The notes under the pieces were generated by a model, which saw only the letters and a list, made by a program, of their open reading frames with translations, searched no databases and had not been told where the DNA came from. A DNA stretch of 64,000 nt from Streptomyces sp. H27-C3 (GTDB lineage Bacteria; Actinomycetota; Actinomycetes; Streptomycetales; Streptomycetaceae). Below, piece by piece: positions 52,763-61,582 of this stretch. The stretch lies in the NCBI RefSeq assembly GCF_030063415.1, contig NZ_JASITA010000002.1, forward strand, positions 340,217 through 404,216, read 5' to 3'. The translations under genes and the position numbers were made by a program. Within the stretch, counting starts at the first letter, position 1. Every line of letters begins with the position of its first letter.

Positions 52763-53222
52763 TGCCGATGCTCATCGGTTCACCTTTCCTCAAGGAGAGT
52801 TGTGCGCGCACGGTCTTGCCCCGGTGCTCGCGCGGAAACCAGCTGAGGACGCCGCCGAGGGCACGGATCACGTGCAGGCCGCGCCCGGACTCGGCGGTGT
52901 CGTCGGCAGTTGCGTCGGCATGGGCGACTTTGCCGGACCGGGGAAAGTCCCGTACGGGATCGGATACGTCGATCAGCAGGGCACCGTCGTCCAGAACGGC
53001 CAGCCGAAGCCAGAGGTGATGGCCGTACCTGCGCCCGTGCCGCACCGCGTTGGTGACCAGCTCGGAGGCGATGAGGGCCGCGTCCTGCACGTCACCGGGC
53101 CACCGCCACAGGGTGAGGTTGCGGCGGACGTGGATGCGGGCGAGGGGGACGGACCCGTCGACCATGGTGTAGCCCATCGACCACTCCAGGACTACGGCCG
53201 GAGCGACTGTCTGCGTGTCCAC
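52371..53222 (-). CDS. HATPase_c ATP-binding regulator with abnormal read-through C-terminus
   Basis: 283 aa from the GTG at 53222 (GGAGGAG upstream). Residues 1-145 are a complete GHKL-type anti-sigma-like protein: N-box ALIASELVTNAVRHGRRYGH, LLIDVSDPVRDFPR, ESGRGLHVIRALGGVLSWFP. After RAQLSLRKGEPMSIG (about residue 155) the frame enters the methyltransferase remnant out of frame, adding about 130 Gly/Arg/Ala-rich residues to 52371. A deletion that removed the natural stop of this gene and the head of the next explains both. The ATPase part may still work. It is divergent from the TPR regulator at 53354. Confidence 0.75.
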   Translation of the reverse strand: MDTQTVAPAVVLEWSMGYTMVDGSVPLARIHVRRNLTLWRWPGDVQDAALIASELVTNAVRHGRRYGHHLWLRLAVLDDGALLIDVSDPVRDFPRSGKVAHADATADDTAESGRGLHVIRALGGVLSWFPREHRGKTVRAQLSLRKGEPMSIGNRHRYGLERGAPRAPRRADGPGHHRGGRPRGGCCRACPAAGAGGGCHGGRGPRVRGRGSVRPDHRHRRAAGDPVRMGGAGPAVRGDRGSVGDPFQSPRRGGAAGGGGGRAERVRALHAAGGVHEAARSAA

Positions 53223-53353
53223 GGCGACTCCTCCGTTTCGGTCACCCCTTGCGATGACCTGTGCACGAAGAGGGAACACTCGGAGCGTCGCTGCGGGTAC
53301 CGTCAAAGAGGTACGCGACCGTGAAAGCCGTGAACGCCTCCGGGAGTTGAGCA

Positions 53354-54703
53354 ATGGCATCCAGTGCGCGCGAGCCGAACCATCACCTCGACAGCCTGCT
53401 CGAAGAAGCCCGATGGTCCCGGACGAAGTTCGCGCACGCGGTGAACCGCGTGGGCACGGAAGCCGGGCTCGACGTGCGCTACGACCGCACGGCGGTCGCC
53501 CACTGGATCGCCGGGACCGCTCCCAGGCCCGAAGTGCGGGCAGTGATCGTGGAGACGCTGGCGCGCAGACTGGGGCGGCCGGTGACACATGCGGAGGCAG
53601 GACTCACCCCGGCGGCCCCGGAGCGGGGCGACACGGTGGAGGAGCTCATCGACACGGGGCGGTCCGACATGGACCCGTCACGCCGTGGGGTACTGACGGC
53701 GGGCGTGTACTCGGCTGCACTCGCCGTGCCGCTGTACGGGGAGCCCGGCATGCCGCCGGCCGGCGAAGACACCAGGAACGCACCGCCGACGCGGCGCACG
53801 GCCCGTATCGGAGCCGGTGAGGTCGCCACCGTGCGGACCATGACCGACCGGATCGCCGACATCCTCGACGAGTTGGGCGGCGGCCACGCCCGGCCGATGG
53901 CGGCGGCGTTCCTCGTGAACACGGTCGGCCCGTACCTGCGGGCGTCCGCCACCGAAGCGGTGCACAAGGACATGCTGTCGGCGGCGTCCGACCTCGTGTA
54001 CCTGACCGGGTGGATGGCGATGTACGAGAGGGCCCACGGACTGGGCCAGAGCTACTACAGCAAGGCGCTCCGGCTCGCGGGTGAGGCCGAGGACCACGTC
54101 ACGTACTGCCGCACCCTGCGCGGCATGAGCCTCCAAGCCTCGCATCTGCGCTACGGAGCGAAGGCGTTGGAGCTGGCCGACGCGGCGGCGGAAGCGAGCC
54201 CACAGGCGGGGCCGCGCCTGGTGGCGTTCCTGCGCGGGCAGCAGGCGCACGCCTCCGCGATGACCGGCGACCGCACCCGGGCGCTGGACCGGCTGCGGGA
54301 GGCGGAGGCGGCCCTGTCGCGCGCGGACTCACGCCGCGAGTCCATCGGCGGATACGACAAGACCGCGTACCTCTTCCATGTCGCGCACGTGCGTTACGAG
54401 TTCAGGGACCTGCCCGGCTCGATCAAGGCGCTCCAGGAGTCCATCAAGGCCCAGCCCCAGCAGGAGCGGCAGGGCCGACTGCACGCGACGGCCGTCCTCG
54501 CGCAACGGCAGTTCGAGCACGGGCACCTGGACGAGGCGTGCGCCACCTGGACCGCGTTCCTCGACTGCTACGCCGACCTGTCGACCGCGCGCGGCGACGA
54601 GCACTACGAGACCATGCTCCGCCGCGTCCGCCCACACGCGAAGGCCCGCTCCGTACGCGGCCTGGTGGACAGGGCGTACCAGGTGGCGGAACTGAAAGGA
54701 TGA
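53354..54703 (+). CDS. Helix-turn-helix and tetratricopeptide transcriptional regulator
   Basis: 449 aa from the ATG at 53354 (GGGAG upstream). An N-terminal DNA-binding region (HLDSLLEEARWSRTKFAHAV, AVAHWIAGTAPRPEVRAVIV) is followed by a Ser/Arg and hydrophobic linker (SRRGVLTAGVYSAALAVPL) and TPR-like helices from about 160 to 440 (AASDLVYLTGWMAMYERAHG, YSKALRLAGEAEDHVTYCRT). This is a Streptomyces regulator type often adjacent to HATPase and methyltransferase genes, as here before the deletion. Ligand and targets unknown. Confidence 0.85.
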   Translation: MASSAREPNHHLDSLLEEARWSRTKFAHAVNRVGTEAGLDVRYDRTAVAHWIAGTAPRPEVRAVIVETLARRLGRPVTHAEAGLTPAAPERGDTVEELIDTGRSDMDPSRRGVLTAGVYSAALAVPLYGEPGMPPAGEDTRNAPPTRRTARIGAGEVATVRTMTDRIADILDELGGGHARPMAAAFLVNTVGPYLRASATEAVHKDMLSAASDLVYLTGWMAMYERAHGLGQSYYSKALRLAGEAEDHVTYCRTLRGMSLQASHLRYGAKALELADAAAEASPQAGPRLVAFLRGQQAHASAMTGDRTRALDRLREAEAALSRADSRRESIGGYDKTAYLFHVAHVRYEFRDLPGSIKALQESIKAQPQQERQGRLHATAVLAQRQFEHGHLDEACATWTAFLDCYADLSTARGDEHYETMLRRVRPHAKARSVRGLVDRAYQVAELKG

Positions 54704-54779
54704 ACGTGTCACAGACCGAAGCCTGTGGGGCTCGGAAATTCATCGCCGCACGTCAGCCCGGGACAACGCGCGCCAACAG

Positions 54780-56009
54780 CTACAACGCCGAGGACCCGGC
54801 CCACAGCCCGTCCGGGGTCAGCCCGAGCAGATCGATCGCGTTGCCGCGCACGATCCGGTCCACCACATCCGGCGCCAGGTGACCCATCTGCTCCTCGCCG
54901 ACCTCCTTGGAATTGGGCCAAGTGGAGTCGGAGTGCGGGTAGTCCGTCTCGTACAGGACGTTGCCGACGCCGATCGAGTCGAGGTTCTGCAGGCCGAACG
55001 CGTCGTCGAAGAAGCAGCCGTACACATGCCCCGCGAACAGCTCCGACGGCGGTCGCAGCACCTTGTCCGCCACCCCGCCCCAGCCTCGGTTCTCCTCCCA
55101 CACCACGTCCGCGCGCTCCAGGATGTACGGGATCCAGCCGATCTGCCCCTCCGCGTACATGATCCGCAGGTTGGGGAAGCGCTCGAACTTGCCGCTCATC
55201 AGCCAGTCGACCATCGAGAAGCAGCAGTTGGCGAAGGTGATCGTGGAGCCCACGGCGGGCGGCGCGTCGGCCGAAGTCGACGGCATCTTCGACGAGGACC
55301 CGATGTGCATCGCGATCACCGTGCCGGTCTCGTCGCACGCCCGCAGGAACGGGTCCCACTCGTCGGTGTGGATGGACGGGAGCCCCAGGTGCGGGGGGAT
55401 CTCGGAGAACGCGACCGCCCGCACGCCGCGCGCCGCGTTCCTGCGCACCTCGGCCGCCGCGAGCTCCGCGTCCCACAGCGGGACCAGCGTGAGCGGGATC
55501 AGCCGGCCGTGCGCGTCGGGGCCGCACCACTCGTCGACCATCCAGTCGTTGTACGCCCGCACCCCGAGCAGGCCCAGTTCGCGGTCCTTGGCCTCGGTGA
55601 AGGTCTGGCCGCAGAAGCGCGGGAAGGTCGGGAAGCACAGGGCGGACTGGACATGGTTCACGTCCATGTCGGCGAGGCGCTCGGGGACGGAGAAGGACCC
55701 CCGCCGCATCTGCTCGAACGTGATGACTTCGAGCTTGATCTCGTCGCGGTCGTAGCCGACCGCGGTGTCGAGGCGGGTGAGCGGCCGGTGCAGGTCCTCG
55801 TACACCCACCAGTCGCCTATCGGCCCTTCGTCGCCCTTGGCCCCCATCACCGGGGCGAACTTTCCGCCCATGAAGGTCATTTCCTTCAAAGGTGCGCGTA
55901 CCACCCTCGGGGCGATGTCCTTGTACTTGGACGGGAGCCGGTCCCGCCAGACGTTGGGGGGCTCAACCGTGTGGTCGTCCACCGAGATTATCTTCGGGAA
56001 GGTCTCCAT
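54780..56009 (-). CDS. Amidohydrolase_2 family metal-dependent hydrolase
   Basis: 409 aa from the ATG at 56009; a GTG at 56018 would add three residues, and neither has a good ribosome-binding site. An ACMSD-like TIM barrel: ISVDDHTVEPPNVWRDRLPS near the start, CFPTFPRFCGQTF, LIPLTLVPLWDAELAAAEVR, MHIGSSSKMPSTSADAPPAV, and YETDYPHSDSTWPNSKEV carrying the catalytic Asp. Members are hydrolases or decarboxylases. The palindrome (copy 5) is 22 bp upstream, so it belongs to the predicted regulon. Convergent with the TPR regulator. Confidence 0.88.
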   Translation of the reverse strand: METFPKIISVDDHTVEPPNVWRDRLPSKYKDIAPRVVRAPLKEMTFMGGKFAPVMGAKGDEGPIGDWWVYEDLHRPLTRLDTAVGYDRDEIKLEVITFEQMRRGSFSVPERLADMDVNHVQSALCFPTFPRFCGQTFTEAKDRELGLLGVRAYNDWMVDEWCGPDAHGRLIPLTLVPLWDAELAAAEVRRNAARGVRAVAFSEIPPHLGLPSIHTDEWDPFLRACDETGTVIAMHIGSSSKMPSTSADAPPAVGSTITFANCCFSMVDWLMSGKFERFPNLRIMYAEGQIGWIPYILERADVVWEENRGWGGVADKVLRPPSELFAGHVYGCFFDDAFGLQNLDSIGVGNVLYETDYPHSDSTWPNSKEVGEEQMGHLAPDVVDRIVRGNAIDLLGLTPDGLWAGSSAL

Positions 56010-56030
56010 GTGAACCACGGTAGCGTCGAT

Positions 56031-56045
56031 CTGACGATCCGTCAG
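56031..56045. promoter_or_regulatory. Regulon palindrome, copy 5 (CTGACGATCCGTCAG)
   Basis: CTGACG-ATC-CGTCAG, 22 bp upstream of the amidohydrolase start at 56009, close enough to overlap its promoter. It is 100 bp from the divergent afsR start, so effects on afsR cannot be excluded. Confidence 0.75.
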
Positions 56046-56144
56046 CTACCTGGCGGCGGACAGCTCGGTTCCGGTGCTGACGCAACCGCCACGGACAAGG
56101 CAAACTGACCCTTGCGACCGGGCGGTAACGGCAGGGGGAGCGCT

Positions 56145-59114
56145 ATGGACGACATACCTCGGACACCGGGGAAGCGAAGTCCCGACCCCGGCCGAAGGAC
56201 CGGCACGGGAGGCTCGGAGACCGGCTCCGCCCTGCGCTTCGGCGTACTGGGCCCGGTCCGCGCCTGGCGGGGCGAGGAGCTGCTCAACACCGGATCGCCG
56301 CAGCAGCGCGCGCTGCTCGCGGCCCTGCTGCTGCGCGAGGGGCGGACCGCGACCGCGTCCGAGCTGATCGACGCACTGTGGGGCGATGAGCCGCCGTCAC
56401 AGGCGCTGGCCGCAGTACGGACGTACGCCTCACGGCTGCGCAAGGTGCTGGACCCGAGCGTCCTGGTCAGCGAGGCCGGCGGGTACGCGATCCGGGCGGA
56501 CGCCGACACCCTGGACCTGGCGGTCGCGCAGGTCCTGGCCGCCGACGCCGAGAAGGCCCGCAACTCCGGCGACCGGTGCGGAGCGCGCACCCTGCTCAAC
56601 GAGGCGCTCGCGCTGTGGGACGGCGAACCGCTGGCCTCGGTCCCGGGCCCGTACGCCGAGACCCAGCGCACCCGGCTCGCCGAATGGCGTCTCCAGCTCG
56701 TCGAGACCCGCCTGGACCTGGACCTGGAGGTCGGCTGCCACGCGGAGGCCATCTCGGAGCTGACCGCGCTGACCGCGGCGCACACCCTGCGCGAGCGACT
56801 GCGCGAGCTGCTGATGCTCGCGCTGTACCGCAGCGGGCGGCAGGCGGAGGCCCTCGCGGTGTACGCCGACACACGCCGCCTGCTGGCCGACGAGCTGGGC
56901 GTGGACCCCCGCCCCGAGCTGGCCGCGCTCCAGCAACGCATCCTGGAGGCCGACGCCGACCTGGCCCGCCCCGTGGAGCCGCCGCCGTCCGCGGCCCCGG
57001 CCGTCGTGCGACCCGCCCAACTGCCGGCCACCGTGCCGGACTTCACCGGCCGATCCTCGTTCGTCACCGAACTCGGCGACCGGCTCGCCGCCGCGGAGTC
57101 CAGCGTCATGGCGGTCTCCGCCCTGGCCGGCATCGGCGGCGTGGGCAAGACGACCCTCGCGGTGCACGTCGCGCACGCGGCCCGCCCACACTTCCCCGAC
57201 GGCCAGCTGTACGTCGACCTCCAGGGCGCGGGCTCGCGCTCCGCCGAGCCCGAAACGGTCCTCGGCTCGTTCCTGCGCGCGCTGGGCACGCCCGACCCGG
57301 CCATCCCCGACACCCTCGACGAGCGCGCCGCCCTCTACCGCTCGACGCTGGACGGCCGCCGCATCCTGGTCCTGCTCGACAATGCCCGCGACGCCGCGCA
57401 GATCCGTCCCCTGCTGCCCGGCACGACCGGTTCGGCGGTGCTGGTGACGAGCCGGACGCGCATGGTCGACCTGGCCGGGGCGCACCTCATCGACCTCGAT
57501 GTGATGTCCCCGGACGAAGCCCTCCAGCTCTTCACGAGGATCGTCGGCGCGGAGCGCGTCCGGTCCGAGCGCGAGGCCGCCCTCGATGTCGTGGGCGCCT
57601 GCGGCTTCCTCCCGCTGGCCATCCGCATCGCGGCCTCCCGGCTGGCGGCCCGCCGCACTTGGACGGTCTCGGTGCTGGCGGCGAAGCTCGCGGACGAGCG
57701 CCGCCGCCTCGACGAGCTCCAGGCGGGCGATCTCGCCGTCAAGGCCACCTTCGAGCTGGGCTACGGCCAGCTGGAGCCGCAGCAGGCCCGCGCGTTCCGG
57801 CTGCTCGGCCTGGCGGACGGCCCTGACATGTCACTGGCGGCGGCAGCGGCCGTGATCGACCGGTCCCTCCAGGACACGGAGGATCTCCTCGAATCCCTGG
57901 TCGACACGTCCCTGCTGGAGTCGGCGGCACCCGGCCGCTACCGCTACCACGACCTCGTACGGCTCTACGCGCGCTCCTGCGCGGAACGCGACGAGCCGGC
58001 ACCGGGCGGGCGGGACGCGGCGATGTCCCGGCTGCTCGGCTTCTACCTGGCGACGGCGGCGGCGGTGTACGCGCTGGAGCGGCCGGGAGACCGGCTGGTG
58101 GACCACCTGGAGACCGCCCACTACCCGGGCCTGCACTTCACCGACGGGCACGCGGCCGTGGACTGGCTCTACATCGAGGCCAATTGCCTGCTGGCCTGCG
58201 TCCGGCAGGCCGCCACGGGCCACACCCTCAGGCGCGCAGTCGACCTGCTCTGGGCCGCGAAGGACCTCGCCGAGTCGGGGGCCAACTCCCATCAGTACGA
58301 GACGACGGCGGTGGCCGCACGCGACGCCGCGCACGCCGCCGGTGACACCCGCGCGGAGGGCCGCGCCCGCACGACGCTCACCAACGTCCTCCTCGTGTCG
58401 GGTCGCTTCGACGCGGCGGACGAGGAAGCCAGGCTCGCGACCGTCCAGGCGCGCGCGGCCGGGGACCCCGTACCCGTCGCGTGGGCGTCCAACGACCGCG
58501 GCATCATCGCGCTCTACCAGAACCGGCACGCGGACGGCGAGCGCTATCTGCGCGACGCCATCGACAACTTCCGCGCCTGCGGCAGCCGCCCCGGCGAGGC
58601 CAGCGCCCTGTGCAATCTGTCCCGTATCCACGTCTCGATGAACCGGACGTCAAGCGCGGTCGAACTCGCCGAGCAGGGCATCGCGATCTACGACGAACTC
58701 GGCCTGACCCTGCGTCTCGCCAACGGCCGGTTCGCCCTGGGCATCGCCCTGACCGCGGCCGGGCGGCCCGATGAGGCACTCGACGAGCTCGGCGCGTCAC
58801 TGCTCGTCTTCCGGGACAACCGCCAGCGCCTGTGGGAGGGCACCACACACTTCCGCATCGCCCAGGCCCACCTCACCGCGCTGCGCCCCGCACAGGCGGC
58901 GCAGCACGCGGAGCAGGCTCTCGCCCTGCACTGCATCGGCGGCGACTGGATGCGCGGCAATGTCCTGACCACCCTGGGACGGGCCCTCGACCGGCTCGGC
59001 CAGGTGGACCGGGCCCGGGCCTGCTGGCGCGAGGCGCTGAGCATCTACGAGGTGACGGGCGCCGCGGAGGCCGACGAAGTACACGCGCTTCTGACGCCCC
59101 TGTCGGCTGCCTGA
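56145..59114 (+). CDS. afsR: AfsR, SARP-type global regulator of secondary metabolism
   Basis: 989 aa from the ATG at 56145 (GGGGGAG upstream), close to the 993 aa I recall for S. coelicolor AfsR. An OmpR-like winged helix (LRFGVLGPVRAWRGEELLNT, SPQQRALLAALLLREGRTAT, LRKVLDPSVLVSEAGGYAIR) and bacterial activation domain cover residues 28-275. An NB-ARC ATPase follows with Walker A GIGGVGKTT (329-337, Lys335) and RILVLLDNARDAAQIRPLLP. TPRs run from about 690 to the end. AfsR is phosphorylated by AfsK and activates afsS. A small gene with AfsS repeats follows, which makes the assignment secure. No afsK lies in the window. Confidence 0.95.
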   Translation: MDDIPRTPGKRSPDPGRRTGTGGSETGSALRFGVLGPVRAWRGEELLNTGSPQQRALLAALLLREGRTATASELIDALWGDEPPSQALAAVRTYASRLRKVLDPSVLVSEAGGYAIRADADTLDLAVAQVLAADAEKARNSGDRCGARTLLNEALALWDGEPLASVPGPYAETQRTRLAEWRLQLVETRLDLDLEVGCHAEAISELTALTAAHTLRERLRELLMLALYRSGRQAEALAVYADTRRLLADELGVDPRPELAALQQRILEADADLARPVEPPPSAAPAVVRPAQLPATVPDFTGRSSFVTELGDRLAAAESSVMAVSALAGIGGVGKTTLAVHVAHAARPHFPDGQLYVDLQGAGSRSAEPETVLGSFLRALGTPDPAIPDTLDERAALYRSTLDGRRILVLLDNARDAAQIRPLLPGTTGSAVLVTSRTRMVDLAGAHLIDLDVMSPDEALQLFTRIVGAERVRSEREAALDVVGACGFLPLAIRIAASRLAARRTWTVSVLAAKLADERRRLDELQAGDLAVKATFELGYGQLEPQQARAFRLLGLADGPDMSLAAAAAVIDRSLQDTEDLLESLVDTSLLESAAPGRYRYHDLVRLYARSCAERDEPAPGGRDAAMSRLLGFYLATAAAVYALERPGDRLVDHLETAHYPGLHFTDGHAAVDWLYIEANCLLACVRQAATGHTLRRAVDLLWAAKDLAESGANSHQYETTAVAARDAAHAAGDTRAEGRARTTLTNVLLVSGRFDAADEEARLATVQARAAGDPVPVAWASNDRGIIALYQNRHADGERYLRDAIDNFRACGSRPGEASALCNLSRIHVSMNRTSSAVELAEQGIAIYDELGLTLRLANGRFALGIALTAAGRPDEALDELGASLLVFRDNRQRLWEGTTHFRIAQAHLTALRPAQAAQHAEQALALHCIGGDWMRGNVLTTLGRALDRLGQVDRARACWREALSIYEVTGAAEADEVHALLTPLSAA

Positions 59115-59117
59115 GGC

Positions 59118-59149
59118 CGTTCACCGGGTCGTTCATCGATTGTTTATCG
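59118..59149 (+). promoter_or_regulatory. SARP-type direct repeats in the afsS promoter (probable AfsR site)
   Basis: CGTTCACCG (59118-59126), CGTTCATCG (59130-59138) and TGTTTATCG (59141-59149) are three direct repeats 11-12 bp apart, the spacing SARP proteins use near the -35 region. They lie in the afsR-afsS gap, as expected for AfsR binding. A -10 candidate is within CAGGTTAACG, near 59166-59175. Confidence 0.75.
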
Positions 59150-59236
59150 GCACCCGGCATTCTCCAGGTTAACGAGCTGTCACGCCGGGGGGCAGACGGT
59201 TCGCAGGGGGTCTCACCGTTAAGGTGAACGACCCAC

Positions 59237-59281
59237 GGACGCCCGTTCGACGACCCCGGGGGAGTCGTCGAACGGGCGTCC
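59237..59281 (+). other. Perfect 18-bp hairpin in the afsS leader
   Basis: GGACGCCCGTTCGACGAC (59237-59254), nine-base loop, exact complement at 59264-59281, ending 36 bp before the afsS ATG. No T-tract follows. It could protect the mRNA, pause polymerase or control translation. Confidence 0.8.
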
Positions 59282-59317
59282 ACCGACGCGAGAACCGCCA
59301 CACAACGGGAGACCAGC

Positions 59318-59482
59318 ATGAGCGACGCCGAGAAGAACGAAGAGATCACCACCCAGGACAACCACGCCGGGACGCCCCGCGCGGGCAAGCACAAGATCAC
59401 CACCCAGGACAACCACGCCGGGACGCCGGGCGCGGGCACGATCACGACCCAGGACAACCATGCGGGGTCCGAGGGAGCCTGA
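59318..59482 (+). CDS. afsS: AfsS, small sigma-like activator of secondary metabolism
   Basis: 54 aa from the ATG at 59318 (CGGGAG upstream, near 59306). The sequence is built from three copies of ITTQDNHAG (residues 10-18, 27-35 and 42-50) joined by Gly/Pro/Ala-rich spacers, the repeat that defines AfsS. AfsS of S. coelicolor has 63 residues as I recall, with the same type of repeats (T-x-D-N-H-x-P). AfsS is the output of AfsR and raises antibiotic production by an unclear mechanism. Here it is shorter, and the Pro after HA is replaced by Gly. Regulated by the direct repeats upstream. Confidence 0.9.
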   Translation: MSDAEKNEEITTQDNHAGTPRAGKHKITTQDNHAGTPGAGTITTQDNHAGSEGA

Positions 59483-59553
59483 GGCTTCGGACCGAACGGG
59501 GGCGGGGAACGACCGCGGTGGCGCGGAGGGGATGCCACCGCGGTCGCCGCGTG

Positions 59554-59938
59554 TTGAGTGAGTGGCGGTGGGAGTACGAACCCGAAGAGGCTCACGTCGT
59601 CGGCGGTGGGACACCACCTCCTCCGGCCTTCATCGCCGAGGTCGAGCAGCGCGCGGACGACGTCGTCCGCGCCGCTTCCGCGCTCCGTCTGGACGGTACG
59701 ACCTAGTGTCCCGGTTTCGAGATTCGGCATCGCCGATTTCAAGACCGGCTCCCCGCTGACCAGGCGGTTGATGGTGCACGCGCCTCACGTGGTGCGGCCG
59801 AGACTCGAATCCACCTCACTGGCAGGGAGCGGGCGACGGGGTGCAGACGCCTACGTTCCGAGCCGCATGTTTCGCTACCTGACCATCGACCGGCGTCAAT
59901 GCGTCCATATTCTCCAGGTCACGGTCTCGCCGACGTAA
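59554..59938 (+). pseudogene. Small hypothetical protein interrupted by about 150 bp
   Basis: From the TTG at 59554 the frame reads SEWRWEYEPEEAHVVGGGTP, PPAFIAEVEQRADDVVRAAS, ALRLDGTT and stops at 59706. A different frame ending at 59938 supplies RMFRYLTIDRRQCVHILQVT, the kind of end I expect for the same family of about 95-residue proteins. Between them lies about 150 bp with no similarity. I read this as one gene split by an insertion or by rearrangement. The rest of 59483-59942 holds nothing else. Confidence 0.55.
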
Positions 59939-59942
59939 CGGG

Positions 59943-61532
59943 TCATACACGGCCCCGGTCCCGCAGCTCCGTCTTCTGGACCTTGCCGCTCGCGTTGCGC
60001 GGCAGCTCCGTCACGAACTCGACCTCCCTGGGCACCTTGTAGTTCGCCATCTCACGGCGCGACCAGGCGATCAGGTCGTGCGCCGTGAGCGTCGATCCCG
60101 GCCGGCGGACCGCGTACGCCTTGCCCGCCTCGCCGAGCCGGAGGTCGGGGATGCCGACCACCGCGACATCGGCGATGTCCGGGTGCAGGCCGAGGAGTTG
60201 CTCGATCTCCGCCGGGTACGCGTTGAAGCCTCCGACGATGAACATGTCCTTGATCCGGTCGGTGATCCGCAGGTTGCCCGCCGCGTCCAGCACGCCGACG
60301 TCGCCGGTGCGCAGCCAGCCGTCCGGTGTGATGGCGTCCGCCGTGCCGGCCGGGTCCTCGAAGTAGCCTCCCATGACGTTGAAGCCCCGCACCAGGACCT
60401 CACCGGGTGCGCCCGGCTCCCCCACGACCTTGACCTCCGTGCCCGGTATGGCCCGGCCCGAGGTGGACGCGATCGTCTCCGGCGGGTCGCCGCGGCGGCA
60501 CATCGTCACGATGCCGGACGCCTCCGAGAGGCCGTACGCCGTGAGGACGGTCGCGATGTGCAGCTCGGTGCGCAGCCGTTCGACGAGCTGGAGCGGGACG
60601 ACCGCGGCGCCCGTCACCACCAGGCGCAGGGCCGACAGATCGTGGTCGTCGCGGGCCGGGTGGTCGAGGAGCGACTGGTGGAGTGTGGGCGGCCCCGGCA
60701 GGACCGAGATACGTTCGGCCGCGATGTTCGCCAGCACCGTGTCGACGTTGAAGACCGGCTGCGGGATCATCGTCGCGCCGCGCATCAGGCAGGCGATGAT
60801 GCCGGCCTTGTAGCCGAAGGTGTGGAAGAACGGGTTGACGATCAAGTAGCGGTCGCCTTCGCGCAGGCCCGCCAGATCGCACCAGATGTCATAGCCGCGC
60901 AAGGTCTGCTCGTGCGTGATCACCGCACCCTTGGGGCGACCCGTCGTCCCCGACGTGAAGATGATGTCGGACGGGGACGCGGCGTCGATCGCGTCGGCGC
61001 GGGCCCGGACCTCGGCGGACGACACCACCTCGCCGGAGGCCAGGAAGTCCTTCCAGGTACGGAAGTTCTCCGGTGCGTCGTCCGCGAGGACCACCACCTC
61101 CTGAAGGTGCGGGAGGGACCGGAGCGGGCCCGTGCCGGAGCCCTCCGTCGTCGCCCTGCGCAGGGAGGCGACGTACGACGTACCGAGAAAAGTACCGGTG
61201 ACGAAGAGGAGCCTGGCGCGACTGCTCGACAGGACGTACGCCGCTTCCGCGCCCTTGAAGCGGGTGTTGAGCGGGACCAGGACCGCCCCCGCCGTTACCG
61301 CGCCGAGCGCGCAGACGATCCAGTCCAGGGTGTTGGGCGCCCAGACCGCGACCCGGTCACCGGGCTCGACACCACGGGCCATGCAGGCCGCGGCGGCCCG
61401 TTCGACCCGCTCCCCCAATTCGGCGTACGAGACACGGGTGCGACCGTCGGCCACGGCCTCGCGCTCGCCATACCGTTCGGCGGCGCTGCGCACCAGCTGC
61501 GGGATGCTGTCCCATTCGATGTCCGTGCCCAT
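59943..61532 (-). CDS. Acyl-CoA ligase (FadD-type, AMP-forming)
   Basis: 529 aa from the ATG at 61532 (GGGAGGG upstream). ANL superfamily motifs: IIFTSGTTGRPKGAVITHE (P-loop), TAYGLSEASGIVTM, DGWLRTGDVGVLDAAGNLRI, DRIKDMFIVGGFNAYPAEIE, and the acylation Lys in NASGKVQKTEL. It activates a carboxylic acid as CoA thioester. Relatives include FadD3-like steroid-ring ligases, but the substrate cannot be assigned. Divergent from the thiolase operon, with two operator copies between them. Confidence 0.92.
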   Translation of the reverse strand: MGTDIEWDSIPQLVRSAAERYGEREAVADGRTRVSYAELGERVERAAAACMARGVEPGDRVAVWAPNTLDWIVCALGAVTAGAVLVPLNTRFKGAEAAYVLSSSRARLLFVTGTFLGTSYVASLRRATTEGSGTGPLRSLPHLQEVVVLADDAPENFRTWKDFLASGEVVSSAEVRARADAIDAASPSDIIFTSGTTGRPKGAVITHEQTLRGYDIWCDLAGLREGDRYLIVNPFFHTFGYKAGIIACLMRGATMIPQPVFNVDTVLANIAAERISVLPGPPTLHQSLLDHPARDDHDLSALRLVVTGAAVVPLQLVERLRTELHIATVLTAYGLSEASGIVTMCRRGDPPETIASTSGRAIPGTEVKVVGEPGAPGEVLVRGFNVMGGYFEDPAGTADAITPDGWLRTGDVGVLDAAGNLRITDRIKDMFIVGGFNAYPAEIEQLLGLHPDIADVAVVGIPDLRLGEAGKAYAVRRPGSTLTAHDLIAWSRREMANYKVPREVEFVTELPRNASGKVQKTELRDRGRV

Positions 61533-61555
61533 AACAAGCCCTCCCACAGCAGTAG

Positions 61556-61570
61556 CTGACTAACCGTCAG
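61556..61570. promoter_or_regulatory. Regulon palindrome, copy 6 (CTGACTAACCGTCAG)
   Basis: CTGACt-AAC-CGTCAG, one mismatch to the perfect symmetry, 24 bp upstream of the acyl-CoA ligase start at 61532. Confidence 0.65.
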
Positions 61571-61582
61571 ATTAGCGGTAGC

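Noticed and set aside
59706..59870. Possible att site or tRNA fragment in the split gene
   Set aside because: gactcgaatcc resembles a T-arm, but the rest does not fold as a tRNA and no integrase gene is nearby.
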